From contig CAZIYJ010000001.1 in assembly GCA_964543475.1 (NCBI GenBank), positions 496,001 to 560,000 on the forward strand: DNA of 64,000 nt. The letters run 5' to 3'. The DNA is from JAYSYM01 sp964543475 (GTDB lineage Bacteria > Bdellovibrionota > Bdellovibrionia > Bdellovibrionales > JAMPXM01). This document shows positions 9,040 to 17,681 of the stretch, in pieces. How positions within the stretch are numbered: position 1 is the first letter of the stretch; every line of letters begins with the position of its first letter. The notes beneath the pieces were generated by a model. It had not been told where the DNA came from and did no database searches. It saw only the letters and a program-made list of their open reading frames with translations. Position numbers and translations under genes: made by a program.

Positions 9040-10008
9040 ATGCCAAAGAACGTTACCCCGCGCCGCATTTTAGTCGTCGATGATGACCACGATAATCGCC
9101 GTTTAGTTGCTGCAACTCTTCAGCACGAAGGCTACGTGGTTGAGAACGCAGAAAATGGCGAAGAAGCGTTGGTAAAGTGCGATATTTTTGCGCCTGACTT
9201 GTTGCTACTCGATATCAACATGCCAGGAATTAGCGGCATTGAAGTGCTTGGTAAGCTCCGCGAGAAATCGCATTACCATTCAGTCATTTTCGTAACGGCA
9301 CGCGGTGAAACCGATGACGTGATTCACGGTTTAGATGCGGGAGCGGATGACTACATTCGAAAGCCGTTTGACCCTTATGAATTGCTTGCACGAGTGCGCG
9401 CGCAACTTCGAATTAAAGACTTAAACGATCAGCTCACTGCCGCTAACAACAAACTTCAAGAGCTTGTCGACATCGACGATCTCACTCAGCTCTTTAACAT
9501 GCGATCGATCTATCCAAAGATTGATAAAGAGATCAAGCGCGCTGTTCGTTACAACAGAAGTGTTGCTGTTGTGATGATGGACATGGACAACTTCAAATCA
9601 GTTAACGATACCCACGATCACTTGTTTGGAAGTTTCGTTTTAAGTTCAGTCGGTGAGCTCATACGCCAAAACATAAGAGATAACGACTTTGCTGCGCGCT
9701 ACGGCGGTGATGAATTCCTAATAGTTTTAGTCGAAACTAACTGCGACGGTGCCACGCGATTCTCAGAACGTCTTCGGAACGTTGTCGAGAAGGCCACCTT
9801 CGCAACAAGAGATTGCTCAATGAAACTCACGGCAAGCCTTGGGGTTGCTGTGATGGATCCACGCACTCCTGACATCGATGCTCGCACGCTAGTTCGTGTT
9901 GCAGATAACCTCCTTTACGAGGCAAAGTATGCAGGTAAGAATTGCGTTCGGGTCGTCGAAATGTTCGAAGCCTTGAAAGCTCAAACCACAGGAAAAAGAG
10001 TAGGATAG
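9040..10008 (+). CDS. Response regulator with active-type GGDEF domain (diguanylate cyclase)
   Basis: Two-domain signalling protein (322 aa). Residues 8-125 form a receiver with phosphoacceptor D58 (LLLLDINMP), T86 and K108. Residues about 145-310 form a GGDEF domain with the intact catalytic motif RYGGDEF (GGDEF at 222-226) and an upstream RDND inhibitory-site motif, so it should make cyclic di-GMP and be feedback-inhibited by it. In Bdellovibrio, receiver-GGDEF proteins control gliding and predatory versus host-independent life; which one this matches cannot be told here. No Shine-Dalgarno site is visible, but a TATAAC hexamer at 9026-9031 suggests a leaderless message. The CDF gene starts at its last base (TAGTG). 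Confidence 0.94.
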   Translation: MPKNVTPRRILVVDDDHDNRRLVAATLQHEGYVVENAENGEEALVKCDIFAPDLLLLDINMPGISGIEVLGKLREKSHYHSVIFVTARGETDDVIHGLDAGADDYIRKPFDPYELLARVRAQLRIKDLNDQLTAANNKLQELVDIDDLTQLFNMRSIYPKIDKEIKRAVRYNRSVAVVMMDMDNFKSVNDTHDHLFGSFVLSSVGELIRQNIRDNDFAARYGGDEFLIVLVETNCDGATRFSERLRNVVEKATFATRDCSMKLTASLGVAVMDPRTPDIDARTLVRVADNLLYEAKYAGKNCVRVVEMFEALKAQTTGKRVG

Positions 10009-11018
10009 TGGAAAAGAAACTCATCAAAAGTGCATCGATCATCTCTTTGGTGGTCGGTACATCACTGATGATGTTCAAATTCTGGGCCTACAATCTTACC
10101 CACTCTGAAGCTGTCCTCTCTGACGCTCTTGAATCAATCGTTAATGTTGTCACTGCTGCATTAGCAATTTTAGTTGTGATTGTTTCGGCTCGTCCCGCAG
10201 ATAAAGATCATCCGTATGGTCACGGAAAAGTAGAATATGTTTCAGCGGCCTTCGAGGGCGGTTTGATTTCATTTGCGGCGCTCGCAATTATCTTTGAAGC
10301 AGTGAAAGCGCTTTTGTACCCAGAAGAACTTCAAAATTTAGCCTCGGGTGCGATGCTCGTCGCAGGAGCTGGCTTCGTTAATTTATTGTTAGGGATATTT
10401 CTCGTCCGTGTAGGTAAGCGAGATAAGTCACTTGCGCTCGAGGCAAGTGGCCGTCACGTTATGAGTGATTTTGTGACAAGCGTTGGAGTTTTGGTAGGAC
10501 TTGGCCTTGTTTCATGGACCGGGCTTAAGTGGATTGATCCCGTCTGCGCAATTGTTGTGGCAGGTCTGCTTGCCTATACAGGTTATAAACTTGTTCGCGA
10601 ATCACTTGGTGGACTGCTTGATGAAGAAAACGACGACATCATTCGCGCGATTCTTCGGTTGATCGGAAGCGATCGTCCGTCGGGAATCATTCAAGTTCAT
10701 CATTTACGAGTGATGCGTTCAGGACATTACCATCATATTGATGCGCACGCCGTAGTGCCTGAGTACTGGGATGTTCGGCAGGCTCACACTTATACCGACG
10801 CCTTCGAAGAAGCTTTGATGAATCAGTATCCTTACGATGGAGAATTACACCTTCACTTGGATCCTTGTCGAAAAGCCTACTGTCGCTATTGCGATGTGAT
10901 CGAATGTCCTATTCGGCGTGAGCCATTCGAGAAAAAACGCTTAATCGATTTTGATGAACTGACTAGTCCCCAAGAGCCGCGAAAATTTCGCACGAAATCT
11001 CAGCAGGGCCCCAGCTAG
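10008..11018 (+). CDS. Cation diffusion facilitator family transporter with C-terminal cysteine cluster
   Basis: Inner-membrane divalent metal exporter (336 aa from GTG 10008, which overlaps the stop of the cyclase gene as TAGTG). Six helices, the conserved HPYGHGKVE loop (68-76) and the fourth-site HxxxD (H150, D154 in GRHVMSDF) are standard. In helix 2 the usual D/H-xxx-D pair reads E42-xxx-N46 (DALESIVN), so metal preference may differ from the zinc/iron exporters. The cytoplasmic C-terminal domain is followed by a tail with C287, C292, C295 and C300 (C-x4-C-x2-C-x4-C-P), a possible extra metal site. Translational coupling with the c-di-GMP gene is clear; functional connection is not. Confidence 0.88.
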   Translation: MEKKLIKSASIISLVVGTSLMMFKFWAYNLTHSEAVLSDALESIVNVVTAALAILVVIVSARPADKDHPYGHGKVEYVSAAFEGGLISFAALAIIFEAVKALLYPEELQNLASGAMLVAGAGFVNLLLGIFLVRVGKRDKSLALEASGRHVMSDFVTSVGVLVGLGLVSWTGLKWIDPVCAIVVAGLLAYTGYKLVRESLGGLLDEENDDIIRAILRLIGSDRPSGIIQVHHLRVMRSGHYHHIDAHAVVPEYWDVRQAHTYTDAFEEALMNQYPYDGELHLHLDPCRKAYCRYCDVIECPIRREPFEKKRLIDFDELTSPQEPRKFRTKSQQGPS

Positions 11019-11108
11019 CCACTGCTGGCAAATTCAGCAAAGCTGCGACGCACCAGATTCCTGAGATCGACCAGATTTTTGCTGGCGACCTCCTAAATTT
11101 CAGCTATG

Positions 11109-11138
11109 TATAAGCCAACCGTTTGGTTTTGAAACCAA
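11109..11138 (+). promoter_or_regulatory. Promoter -10 candidate and 5' UTR hairpin of the small lipoprotein gene
   Basis: TATAAG at 11109-11114 is a plausible -10. TTGGTTT (11123-11129) and AAACCAA (11132-11138) are perfect inverted arms that would form a hairpin at the extreme 5' end of the message, 12 bases before the GGAGG ribosome site. Such hairpins often stabilise messages of abundant lipoproteins; that role is inferred. Confidence 0.45.
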
Positions 11139-11161
11139 TTATAGAACAATGGAGGCCCATC

Positions 11162-11383
11162 GTGGCTAAATTTTTCGTAGCAGTGACAGCAGTATTAATG
11201 ATGGCAGGATGCTCTTGCAATAAAGACGCAGCAACTACAGACGCACCAGCTGAAGCAACAGCAGAAGCACCAGCGACTGGCGACGCAGCAGCAGCTCCAG
11301 TTGACGCTGCAACAGCACCTACTGAGACAAACCCAGAAACTATGGGCACTGACCCAATGGCTTCTGCTACACCAGCTCAGTAA
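11162..11383 (+). CDS. Small alanine/threonine/proline-rich lipoprotein
   Basis: Predicted 73-aa lipoprotein. GTG 11162 is chosen because GGAGG (11151-11155) lies at ideal distance and it gives a proper signal sequence: AKFFVAVTAVLMMAGC, lipobox MAGC at residues 14-17. The mature part is only about 57 residues, highly enriched in Ala, Thr, Pro and acidic residues, with no folded domain apparent. Low complexity, a strong ribosome site, a 5' hairpin and its own terminator suggest an abundant structural envelope lipoprotein. I do not recognise a family. Confidence 0.75.
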   Translation: MAKFFVAVTAVLMMAGCSCNKDAATTDAPAEATAEAPATGDAAAAPVDAATAPTETNPETMGTDPMASATPAQ

Positions 11384-11413
11384 TCGCTAAAATTATTCGC
11401 ATATGCGAATTTG

Positions 11414-11445
11414 AAAGCCGAGTTAATAGCTCGGCTTTTTTTATT
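11414..11445 (+). terminator. Intrinsic terminator after the small lipoprotein gene
   Basis: AAAGCCGAG (11414-11422) pairs with CTCGGCTTT (11430-11438), followed by TTTTTATT. It lies between the convergent lipoprotein and gamma-glutamyltransferase genes and abuts the ggt stop, so it may work for both strands. Confidence 0.85.
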
Positions 11446-13087
11446 GTCCGCCAGCGGCGCCCTCGCCACGCGAATCAAACGCACCTTCTAAAATTTTATT
11501 TTCTCGCACTCTCACGCCATAAACTTTTGCGACATTCGACTCTTCAATCTTATGTCCGCGCTTTATGAGTGCAGAAAGAACATCGGGAGAAACTTTTCGC
11601 TTATCGACAAAAAGTTTGTCTGGCGAAAACTGGTGATGAACTCGCGGCGACTGAATCGCTTGATCTATGTCGAAGTTATTTCCGACAACTCGGTGAAGGA
11701 CTTGCAAGACTGAACTAATAATTCTCGGTCCTCCCGGTGATCCAAGTGAAAGAACGATTTGCCCATCTTTTTTTACAAGCGTCGGGCTCATCGAGCTCAG
11801 AGGCCGCTTTCCAGGCTCGACATTATTTGCATCACCTTGAATGAGGCCGTACATATTCGGTTGCCCGGGTCGTGTGTTGAAGTCGTCCATTTCGTTATTG
11901 AGCATGATCCCGAATCGTGGAGTCATTACGCCTGAACCGTGCACTCCATTAAGTGTAATCGTCATTGCGACCGAATTCCCTTTTGAATCCAAAACAGAGA
12001 AATGAGTTGTCTGAGTTTCTTTTGGAAGTTGTGCCGAATGGTTTTCTAACTTCATCACCCGATTGGTTTTAAATTTATCTACGAACTGTTTTGTTAGTCC
12101 CTCGTAATCAATCGCCTGAAGATTCTTTTTTGAAAAATCTGGATCACCTAGATCCATTCGCTGTCTAAACGAGAATTTAAGTATTTCTCCCCAAAGGTGC
12201 ATCTCTGAAGACGAAAGAGGGGCGAGAGTTGATAACTGCATTCGCTCTGCAAGTTTCAACGCCATTGTCATAACCACTCCAGAACTACTCGGAAGCGGCA
12301 TCATGTAAACGGTATGACCGAGGTAGCTTGTTTCCATTGGCTTAAGCCAGCGAACTTTGTAGTCATGCATATCGCTCAGTTCAATCACTCCGCCAGTTGC
12401 TTTCACTGCCTGTACGACATCGCTTGCAACTTGGCCTTTGTAGAAGCCATCAAAGCCCTTGTCTCTAAACAATCGTAGTGCGGTGGCTAATTCTTTTTGC
12501 TTGAGAATGTCTCCTGGCAGAAGTGGCTGACCTTCGGGCTGATTTTTCGCAAAAATTCGCTTTCCTGCAGAGTTAAATCTTTTCCATTCGCTCGTGGCAT
12601 AAGTTGACCACTCTCCGCTGACTTGAAATCCGTCAGTCGCTAACTTTTCAGCGTGAGAGAAAAGTTTTTTCCATGGAAGCTTACCGTATCTTTCATGTAG
12701 CGCTTTAAGACCAGCCGGAATTCCTGGAACACCTACAGCAAGGCCGCCATCGATCGAAGCATTCTTTGGTTGATCTTTATAAAGATCTTTATGTGCTGCC
12801 TTCGGAGCAGTTTCGCGAAAGTCGATAGCCTCTACTCCCTTACCGAGTTCTACGAGCGCAAATCCTCCGCCTCCTAAAGAAGCGTAGTAAGGTGTTGTTA
12901 CCGAAAGCCCGAGAGCAACAGCGACCGCTGCGTCGACGACGTTTCCACCTTGATTGTAAATATCTCGCGCTATTTCTGCCGAGTAGGGGGAAGGGCCGGC
13001 AACGATTATCTTTTGCCCCTCAAATGGGACTGAGAATGCAGTTGAGCAAGAAAGTGAAACGATGAGCGCACAAATTAGATTTTTCAT
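11441..13087 (-). CDS. ggt: Gamma-glutamyltransferase
   Basis: Periplasmic N-terminal-nucleophile hydrolase (548 aa) that cleaves glutathione and other gamma-glutamyl compounds. A signal peptide (1-19) precedes the large subunit. The self-processing site and nucleophile of the small subunit is T360 in TTHFSVLD. The conserved PLSSMSPTLV and LGSPGGPRI segments are present, as expected for the oxyanion and substrate-binding loops. Length matches the family. The start ATG gives a clean signal peptide, but no strong ribosome site is visible. It diverges from trmB across a 45-base gap that must hold both promoters. Confidence 0.95.
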   Translation of the reverse strand: MKNLICALIVSLSCSTAFSVPFEGQKIIVAGPSPYSAEIARDIYNQGGNVVDAAVAVALGLSVTTPYYASLGGGGFALVELGKGVEAIDFRETAPKAAHKDLYKDQPKNASIDGGLAVGVPGIPAGLKALHERYGKLPWKKLFSHAEKLATDGFQVSGEWSTYATSEWKRFNSAGKRIFAKNQPEGQPLLPGDILKQKELATALRLFRDKGFDGFYKGQVASDVVQAVKATGGVIELSDMHDYKVRWLKPMETSYLGHTVYMMPLPSSSGVVMTMALKLAERMQLSTLAPLSSSEMHLWGEILKFSFRQRMDLGDPDFSKKNLQAIDYEGLTKQFVDKFKTNRVMKLENHSAQLPKETQTTHFSVLDSKGNSVAMTITLNGVHGSGVMTPRFGIMLNNEMDDFNTRPGQPNMYGLIQGDANNVEPGKRPLSSMSPTLVKKDGQIVLSLGSPGGPRIISSVLQVLHRVVGNNFDIDQAIQSPRVHHQFSPDKLFVDKRKVSPDVLSALIKRGHKIEESNVAKVYGVRVRENKILEGAFDSRGEGAAGGQ

Positions 13088-13132
13088 ATCAAATATGCTA
13101 TCTGATGAGCCAAGTACTTAGGAGTAAAAACA

Positions 13133-13843
13133 GTGGACCCCCGCAGCCCAAACCGCCGCGTCAGCCTCACGCGTGAAATGTTTAATCTCGACGTGAATCC
13201 TTACGTAAAGCTTTTGAAAGAAGACTTTGCTGAGTGGGCGTATGATGAAGAAAAGTCCCAAACTCTAAAAGGGAAGTGGCGCGAGCTTGGGTTTGCCGGA
13301 GCTTCTGTGGATAAACCTCTGGATCTCGAAATCGGAACTGGGAACGGATCTCACTTTGAAAAGTTAGCAGCTGAGCAAGAGGGCAAGCGCTTAACTCTCG
13401 GGATGGAATTAAAATATAAACCCCTCGTTCAAACGATTCGAAGAACTGTACGTTTAGGTCTTAAAGATGCGCGGATGTTTCGTTACGACGCCTCTTATCT
13501 GCCGGACATTTTTGAAAACGGTGAACTGAATAACATCTTTATCTATTTCCCAGATCCATGGCCAAAGATTCGTCATCACAAAAATCGATTGATACAAGAT
13601 GAGTTTTTAAAAGAAACGTTTGAACTTCAGCGACCAGGTTCTTTTATTGAGTTCAAAACTGATTCGCTTCCATATTTTGAATGGGCCATCGAGATCTTCA
13701 AGCGCGGCCCTTACAAACTCACAGCAGAAAGTCGCGACCTCCATAATTCAGAATGGAAGTCGCTTAACTTCGTTACACAATTCGAAAGCTTGTTTTTAAA
13801 CCAGGGCTTAAAGATTAATTACGCAAAACTTGAGAAAATTTAA
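13133..13843 (+). CDS. trmB: tRNA (guanine-N7-)-methyltransferase
   Basis: SAM-dependent enzyme (236 aa) that makes m7G46 in tRNA. The SAM site is LDLEIGTGNGSHF, and the family signature FPDPWPKIRHHKNRLI follows at about residues 140-156. GTG start chosen because AGGAG (13120-13124) lies eight bases upstream. The N-terminal about 60 residues are longer than the minimal family core but typical of many TrmB proteins. The stop is immediately followed by the stop of the convergent lipoprotein gene, with no terminator between. Confidence 0.94.
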   Translation: MDPRSPNRRVSLTREMFNLDVNPYVKLLKEDFAEWAYDEEKSQTLKGKWRELGFAGASVDKPLDLEIGTGNGSHFEKLAAEQEGKRLTLGMELKYKPLVQTIRRTVRLGLKDARMFRYDASYLPDIFENGELNNIFIYFPDPWPKIRHHKNRLIQDEFLKETFELQRPGSFIEFKTDSLPYFEWAIEIFKRGPYKLTAESRDLHNSEWKSLNFVTQFESLFLNQGLKINYAKLEKI

Positions 13844-15244
13844 TTAGTGCGCGGGGAACGGCTTCTCCGTTAAGCTGCGTGCTATGAACTCCCAATCTTT
13901 TTTTACCTTCGCATGCGGAACGTATATTTGTGTTTCGCTTAAGTGATGGGGGAGCAATTTGAAAATCGGTATTTCGTCAGCAACCTGAATCGTGTTTCGC
14001 GCGAGGGCAGTATCAAGATCTCCGACCACTTCGAGACGCCTAAGTCGAATCGGCTGCTGCAGTACAAAGAGATAGCCGGAATGCGCTCCTCCAGGAGTTT
14101 CATTTACGTAATAACTGCTCGCAATCACACTTACACTAGCTTCAGATTTTGCTTTTAGAACGAAAACGGTTTTGCCTAAGGCCGTGACTATTTTTTCTGA
14201 CCCTGAAATTGCAAAAGAGATTTCAGCGCTTCGGTGAAAGTTAAACCAATAGTGATAGCCTGATTCAGATTGACGATTATTTGCTGTCCAGACAACTCGC
14301 GGATCAGCACTCCTATTTTCCAATTCTAAGAACTGATCGATGTTAGAAGGATTCGAAATTTTTAGATTCAGAATCGAAATATCGCGGATTTTCTGATTGG
14401 GAGGACCGTCAAAAGCAGGGGCCTGAGCGAAAATTTCGAGCTCTGGTGCCGGATATAAAAGAGTAAAGTTCGCTGAAATTTCTGCTCTCAAGCCCGAAAG
14501 GTCTTTGAGTGCTATCCGACATGGTTGACGAAATTTCGCTAAAACTTTTTCGAGAACTTCGATTGGTTGTTTATAGGCAAGTTGCTTCCAATCAATTGTA
14601 TCAACTGAATTAAATTTCACTCGGCTTGTGAAATCGGCGCAGGCAAGTTCGGCTACACCTGATACCAGTTCGCTGTCGACTGCGATTTGATCAAGCTCTT
14701 CGACGGCGACAATAGTTTTATTCTCCGAAGAATTGGCCGGCGAAATTCGCTCAAGTTTTTTCGATACAACCATCGCGCCAAAATCACTTTGGCCGATAAG
14801 TTTTACTCCGGGAATTAAGAAATGATGTCGAGAGCGATGCTCGTTGACTGCAGAAAAGTCGAAGCTACATTCGATCGGCCCTTGGCTCGCTGAAAGAAGT
14901 GCCCGCGCTGGGACAATGGCTCCAAGTTGCAAAGTCTGAGGAGCATGGATGCTAAAAGTTTCTTCGAAGTTGGTGCTATCGTGAATGCACAAAGAATCGA
15001 TTTCAAGAATCACATCTGGTGTGATCGCCGGAAAAGAAAGCTCTGCAGTTAACGGCAGAGCTTTTTGCGAGGCTTCACCTACTTTTAAGCGTCCTCGCTC
15101 CGCTCCTTCAGATGAAGGCATCACAATCTCTGGGGGAGTGAACCTCCACTGGTCATCGCGTTGTTTTGGTTTGTCCGGCGTGCAAGCCACCGATCCGAGA
15201 AAAAGGACGAAAATCACTAATATCTGAACTCTAACCCTATTCAT
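13844..15244 (-). CDS. Predicted large lipoprotein of unknown function
   Basis: 466-aa predicted envelope protein. The N-terminus MNRVRVQILVIFVLFLGSVAC has a hydrophobic stretch ending at C21 in a relaxed lipobox (SVAC), followed by charged residues. The rest alternates beta-strand-like segments with conserved-looking cysteines in pairs and no motif I recognise. A strong ribosome site GGAGG lies seven bases before the ATG. It may be co-transcribed with the ferredoxin gene 66 bases upstream. Function unknown; surface or periplasmic location is inferred from the signal sequence. Confidence 0.65.
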   Translation of the reverse strand: MNRVRVQILVIFVLFLGSVACTPDKPKQRDDQWRFTPPEIVMPSSEGAERGRLKVGEASQKALPLTAELSFPAITPDVILEIDSLCIHDSTNFEETFSIHAPQTLQLGAIVPARALLSASQGPIECSFDFSAVNEHRSRHHFLIPGVKLIGQSDFGAMVVSKKLERISPANSSENKTIVAVEELDQIAVDSELVSGVAELACADFTSRVKFNSVDTIDWKQLAYKQPIEVLEKVLAKFRQPCRIALKDLSGLRAEISANFTLLYPAPELEIFAQAPAFDGPPNQKIRDISILNLKISNPSNIDQFLELENRSADPRVVWTANNRQSESGYHYWFNFHRSAEISFAISGSEKIVTALGKTVFVLKAKSEASVSVIASSYYVNETPGGAHSGYLFVLQQPIRLRRLEVVGDLDTALARNTIQVADEIPIFKLLPHHLSETQIYVPHAKVKKDWEFIARSLTEKPFPAH

Positions 15245-15310
15245 TTGATCCTCCCGTTTAGGAGCAACTCAAATTGCAAGGCCAAAGCCAAATCCCAAGC
15301 CAGTGCCAAA

Positions 15311-15622
15311 CTACCAGTAGGGAGTGTCGATGGTGATATTGCCCAAAACTTCTGCCTGACATGACAAACGCTCATCACGCGCAAAATCGAACTGATCTCG
15401 CCTCATGGCCTCGATTTCAGTTTCAGGGCTTAAATTTTTAGCGCCTTCGGCTATGCGCACGCGGCATTTCGCACAGACGCCATCTCCACGGCAAGAGCTC
15501 GCGACTGGAATCTCGTGCGCCAATAGGGCCTGCATGAGATTCGCTCCTGCGGTTACCTCAATAGCGGGTCGGGATTTTAAAAATCCGACCTTATGTGTTT
15601 CTGGGCGCTTGTTGTCAGACAT
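15311..15622 (-). CDS. [2Fe-2S] ferredoxin
   Basis: Small electron carrier (103 aa) of the plant-type [2Fe-2S] fold. The cluster ligands are C44, C50 and C53 (SCRGDGVCAKCR, the C-x5-C-x2-C motif) and C88 (RLSCQ). No transmembrane or flavin domain is fused, so it is a free cytosolic ferredoxin. It diverges from thioredoxin reductase across 103 bases. Its partner reductase or oxygenase is not evident in the neighbourhood. Confidence 0.88.
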   Translation of the reverse strand: MSDNKRPETHKVGFLKSRPAIEVTAGANLMQALLAHEIPVASSCRGDGVCAKCRVRIAEGAKNLSPETEIEAMRRDQFDFARDERLSCQAEVLGNITIDTPYW

Positions 15623-15725
15623 CTAGACCTATAATTCTCTAATTGCCGCGCCGGCACAAGGTTTTGTAACTTGCGGCTGAGTCAGCTATTCTTCCTTCCA
15701 ATCACTTCAGAGTCTCGGAGCCTTT

Positions 15726-16679
15726 ATGAGTACTGAAAACCAGGCAGCAAAACAAAACGTCGAGAAAGTTTTAATTATCGGATCGGGTCCCGCGGGTTTA
15801 ACTGCGGCAATCTATTCATCGCGCGCGCTTCTTAAGCCATTGATGATTGAAGGAGAAGAAGCTGGCGGTCAGCTGATGATCACAACTGATGTCGAAAACT
15901 ATCCTGGTTTTCCTAAAGGAGTTGCTGGCCCTGAGATGATGATGCAATTCCGTGCTCAAGCAGAGCGCTTTGGAACTCGCTTCATCACTCGAAACGTTAC
16001 GAAAGTTGATTTCTCACAGCGTCCTTTCAAAGTTTGGGTCGGGAACGATCTTCACTTGGCGAAGACAGTTATTATTTCAACGGGCGCAAGTGCGAAGTGG
16101 CTGGGCCTTCCGAACGAAAAGCAGTGGTACAACAAAGGTGTTTCAGCTTGTGCAACTTGTGACGGCGCGTTTTTCAAAAACGTCGAAGTGGCAGTTGTCG
16201 GTGGTGGGGACACGGCGATGGAAGAAGCGAACTTCCTTACGCGCTTTGCTTCGAAAGTTTATATCATTCACCGTCGTGACTCATTCCGCGCATCGAAAAT
16301 TATGGCTGATCGTGCGTTGAACAATCCAAAGATCGAACCGATCTGGGATAGCGAAGTGACTGACATCATGGGCGAGCAGTTTGTGAACGCGATCAAAATT
16401 AAAAATATTAAAACCGGTGAGTCGTACGATAAACCAATTGGTGGTTTGTTTATAGCGATTGGTCACAAGCCAAACACTGATCTTTTCAAAGGTCAGGTTG
16501 AGTTTGAAGACACGGGATATATTAAAACTGCTAAGTCTACGACTTACACAAGCGTTGATGGAGTGTTTGCTGCGGGAGATGTGCAAGATCACGTTTATCG
16601 TCAGGCGATCACTGCTGCTGGTACCGGATGTATGGCAGCGATCGACGCAGAGAGATGGCTAGAGGCACAGGGTGAGTAA
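15726..16679 (+). CDS. trxB: Thioredoxin-disulfide reductase
   Basis: FAD/NADPH enzyme (317 aa) that reduces thioredoxin. FAD-binding GSGPAGLTAAIY is at 19-30, the redox-active CATC pair is C142/C145, the NADPH-binding GGGDTAMEEA follows, and the C-terminal GVFAAGDVQDHVYRQAITAAGTGCMAA closes the FAD site. A GGAG site lies four bases before the ATG. Its last eight bases overlap the start of a receiver-domain gene, implying translational coupling of a redox enzyme with a signalling protein. Confidence 0.96.
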   Translation: MSTENQAAKQNVEKVLIIGSGPAGLTAAIYSSRALLKPLMIEGEEAGGQLMITTDVENYPGFPKGVAGPEMMMQFRAQAERFGTRFITRNVTKVDFSQRPFKVWVGNDLHLAKTVIISTGASAKWLGLPNEKQWYNKGVSACATCDGAFFKNVEVAVVGGGDTAMEEANFLTRFASKVYIIHRRDSFRASKIMADRALNNPKIEPIWDSEVTDIMGEQFVNAIKIKNIKTGESYDKPIGGLFIAIGHKPNTDLFKGQVEFEDTGYIKTAKSTTYTSVDGVFAAGDVQDHVYRQAITAAGTGCMAAIDAERWLEAQGE

Positions 16680-17163
16680 AAAAATCGACACCACGGATTT
16701 GGTGAAGAGAATTGAAAAGATCACGCGCGAACGAATGCGTGAAGAAACAGTTGTTAGCCTCGATAAGTTCCGCGATAAGAAAAAAGATCCTCCTAAAACT
16801 TTATTAGTCATCGAAGATGACGAGACGATGCGAAAAGCTCTTCAGCGAATCTTCGAGGCTGACGGGATGATCGTAAAAACTGCGGCCGACGGCACTCAAC
16901 TTTCTGACGTGCTTGATGATACACCGATTGATTTAATCATCCTCGACGTTGGTCTTCCTTGGATCAATGGTCTAGAGCTTGCGAAACTTTTAAAAGAGCA
17001 CCAAGATCTCCGCCACATTCCCTTGATCTTCGTCACGGGTAAAACAGGTGATCTAGATGTTAAGCGCGGATTCGACGCTGGTGCAGATGATTACATCAAG
17101 AAGCCCTTCGATATTGAAAAGATCAAGAAGACGGTTCACACTCTACTTAAGTTGAATTCTTAG
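16672..17163 (+). CDS. Single-domain response regulator with basic N-terminal extension
   Basis: 163-aa receiver protein without an output domain. The receiver spans about residues 42-160 with acidic pair D49/D50 (IEDDE), phosphoacceptor D92 (LDVGLPWING), T122 and K144 (KKPF), all intact. The first 40 residues are highly charged (KRIEKITRERMREE) and probably helical, perhaps a partner-binding segment. GTG start, overlapping trxB by eight bases, with AGAGG about five bases upstream. No histidine kinase is nearby, so its signal is unknown. Confidence 0.88.
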   Translation: MSKKIDTTDLVKRIEKITRERMREETVVSLDKFRDKKKDPPKTLLVIEDDETMRKALQRIFEADGMIVKTAADGTQLSDVLDDTPIDLIILDVGLPWINGLELAKLLKEHQDLRHIPLIFVTGKTGDLDVKRGFDAGADDYIKKPFDIEKIKKTVHTLLKLNS

Positions 17164-17174
17164 GAGCAGCGGGC

Positions 17175-17681
17175 GTGTTTAGAAGTCTTACAGCAATCGC
17201 GATCATGTTTGGCGTTTCTTCAGCTTCAGCTTGTTTGCAAGCAAAGCCAAACTACACCTACAAGCTAGGTGGCGATATTCAGCTTCAGGAAAATGGCCAG
17301 GCGTACACCGCGTGCGCAGTTACTGGCGGCTATCTCACATTAAAGAATAACGAAATTTTTCGCATTCAAGGTTTAGTCATCGAATGTAACGAGCGAATGC
17401 TTGGTCACAACAGCTATTTTTTCGAATTGAAAAATGGCCAAGTGAATCCAACTCAAAGTGGCTTCAGCGGATCATATGACAAATACAATTTGTCGGTGAC
17501 TTACTCGGTATCTGACGTTGACGGTACATACGATGAAACGAATGTGCTCGAGTTCACAAAAAAATGCGATGCTGTTTCTATTGATATCGACATCAAAAAA
17601 TCGGGTAAAGAAAATTACTCAGCAAAGATCTCTGGTCTGCTGACTTCAAAAATCAATCGCTCTAAAAAGCAAAGACTGTAA
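17175..17681 (+). CDS. Secreted protein of unknown function
   Basis: 168-aa exported protein. The GTG start is supported by GGAG about nine bases upstream. A signal peptide ends at SASA, followed by C20, which could be either a disulfide cysteine after signal peptidase I cleavage or a lipid-attachment cysteine. Four cysteines in the mature part (ACAV, ECNE, KCDA and C20) suggest two disulfides. The middle is beta-strand-rich with a KKSGKENYSAKISG tail. It follows the receiver gene by 11 bases and overlaps the convergent barrel gene by 20 bases. No family recognised. Confidence 0.65.
   Translation: MFRSLTAIAIMFGVSSASACLQAKPNYTYKLGGDIQLQENGQAYTACAVTGGYLTLKNNEIFRIQGLVIECNERMLGHNSYFFELKNGQVNPTQSGFSGSYDKYNLSVTYSVSDVDGTYDETNVLEFTKKCDAVSIDIDIKKSGKENYSAKISGLLTSKINRSKKQRL

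Noticed and set aside
11104..11349. Alanine/serine/valine-rich minus-strand frame over the small lipoprotein gene
   Set aside because: It is the reverse of the low-complexity GCA/ACA codons of the lipoprotein; the plus strand has the lipobox, ribosome site and terminator.
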